Source of the DNA: a bacterium
Lineage (GTDB): Bacteria > Bacteroidota > Bacteroidia > CAILMK01 > JACPUW01
Length of the DNA stretch: 37,612 bases
Direction of reading: 5' to 3'
Assembly: GCA_016124515.1 (NCBI GenBank)
Contig: WGNN01000145.1
Coordinates: 1 to 37,612, forward strand
Part shown: positions 37,601 through 37,612 of the stretch, piece by piece
How the letters are laid out: each line of letters opens with the position of its first letter
Position numbering within the stretch: the first letter of the stretch is position 1
Made by a program: the position numbers and the translations under genes
The notes under the pieces: generated by a model
Seen by the model: only the letters and a program-made list of their open reading frames with translations
The model's database searches: none
Told to the model about the DNA's origin: nothing

Positions 37601-37612
37601 ATGGCACTTAGA
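37601..37612 (+). CDS. rplB: 50S ribosomal protein uL2, first codons only (truncated by window)
   Basis: ATG GCA CTT AGA (MALR) directly after rplW, the conserved S10-operon position of rplB. Confidence 0.7.

Overview
The window is a 37.6 kb Bacteroidota-type chromosomal segment. This is inferred from TTTG-N19-TAnnTTTG promoters, T9SS/gliding-type C-terminal domains, an SD-poor leader style and gene order. The left half holds mixed accessory and housekeeping genes: a truncated AlgX/AlgJ-like SGNH protein with an MBOAT acyltransferase, a DNA/RNA non-specific endonuclease, uvrA, a VTT-like membrane protein, a biotin-carrier protein, two T9SS-sorted surface proteins, a PAP2-like protein, rpoN, asnS, a glycosyltransferase and a ComEA-like HhH protein. 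The right half is the conserved core: rpsU-xerC-hpf, tRNA-Tyr/Gly/Thr, tuf, tRNA-Trp, secE-nusG-rplKAJL, rpoBC, a DUF3467 gene, then the str/S10 operon rpsL-rpsG-fusA-rpsJ-rplC-rplD-rplW and the first codons of rplB. Most of this is ordinary. The best candidate for something undescribed is a roughly 107-nt structured, ORF-free plus-strand RNA (about 2893-2999) between two minus-strand genes, with three hairpins ending in a textbook intrinsic terminator. Other points to check are a minus-strand terminator embedded in the 3' coding end of a convergent gene, terminator-like hairpins inside the tRNA-tuf cluster and between rplL and rpoB, a TTG start for rpoB, and a coiled-coil-like insertion in AsnRS. 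No CRISPR array, transposase, prophage or defence system was seen.
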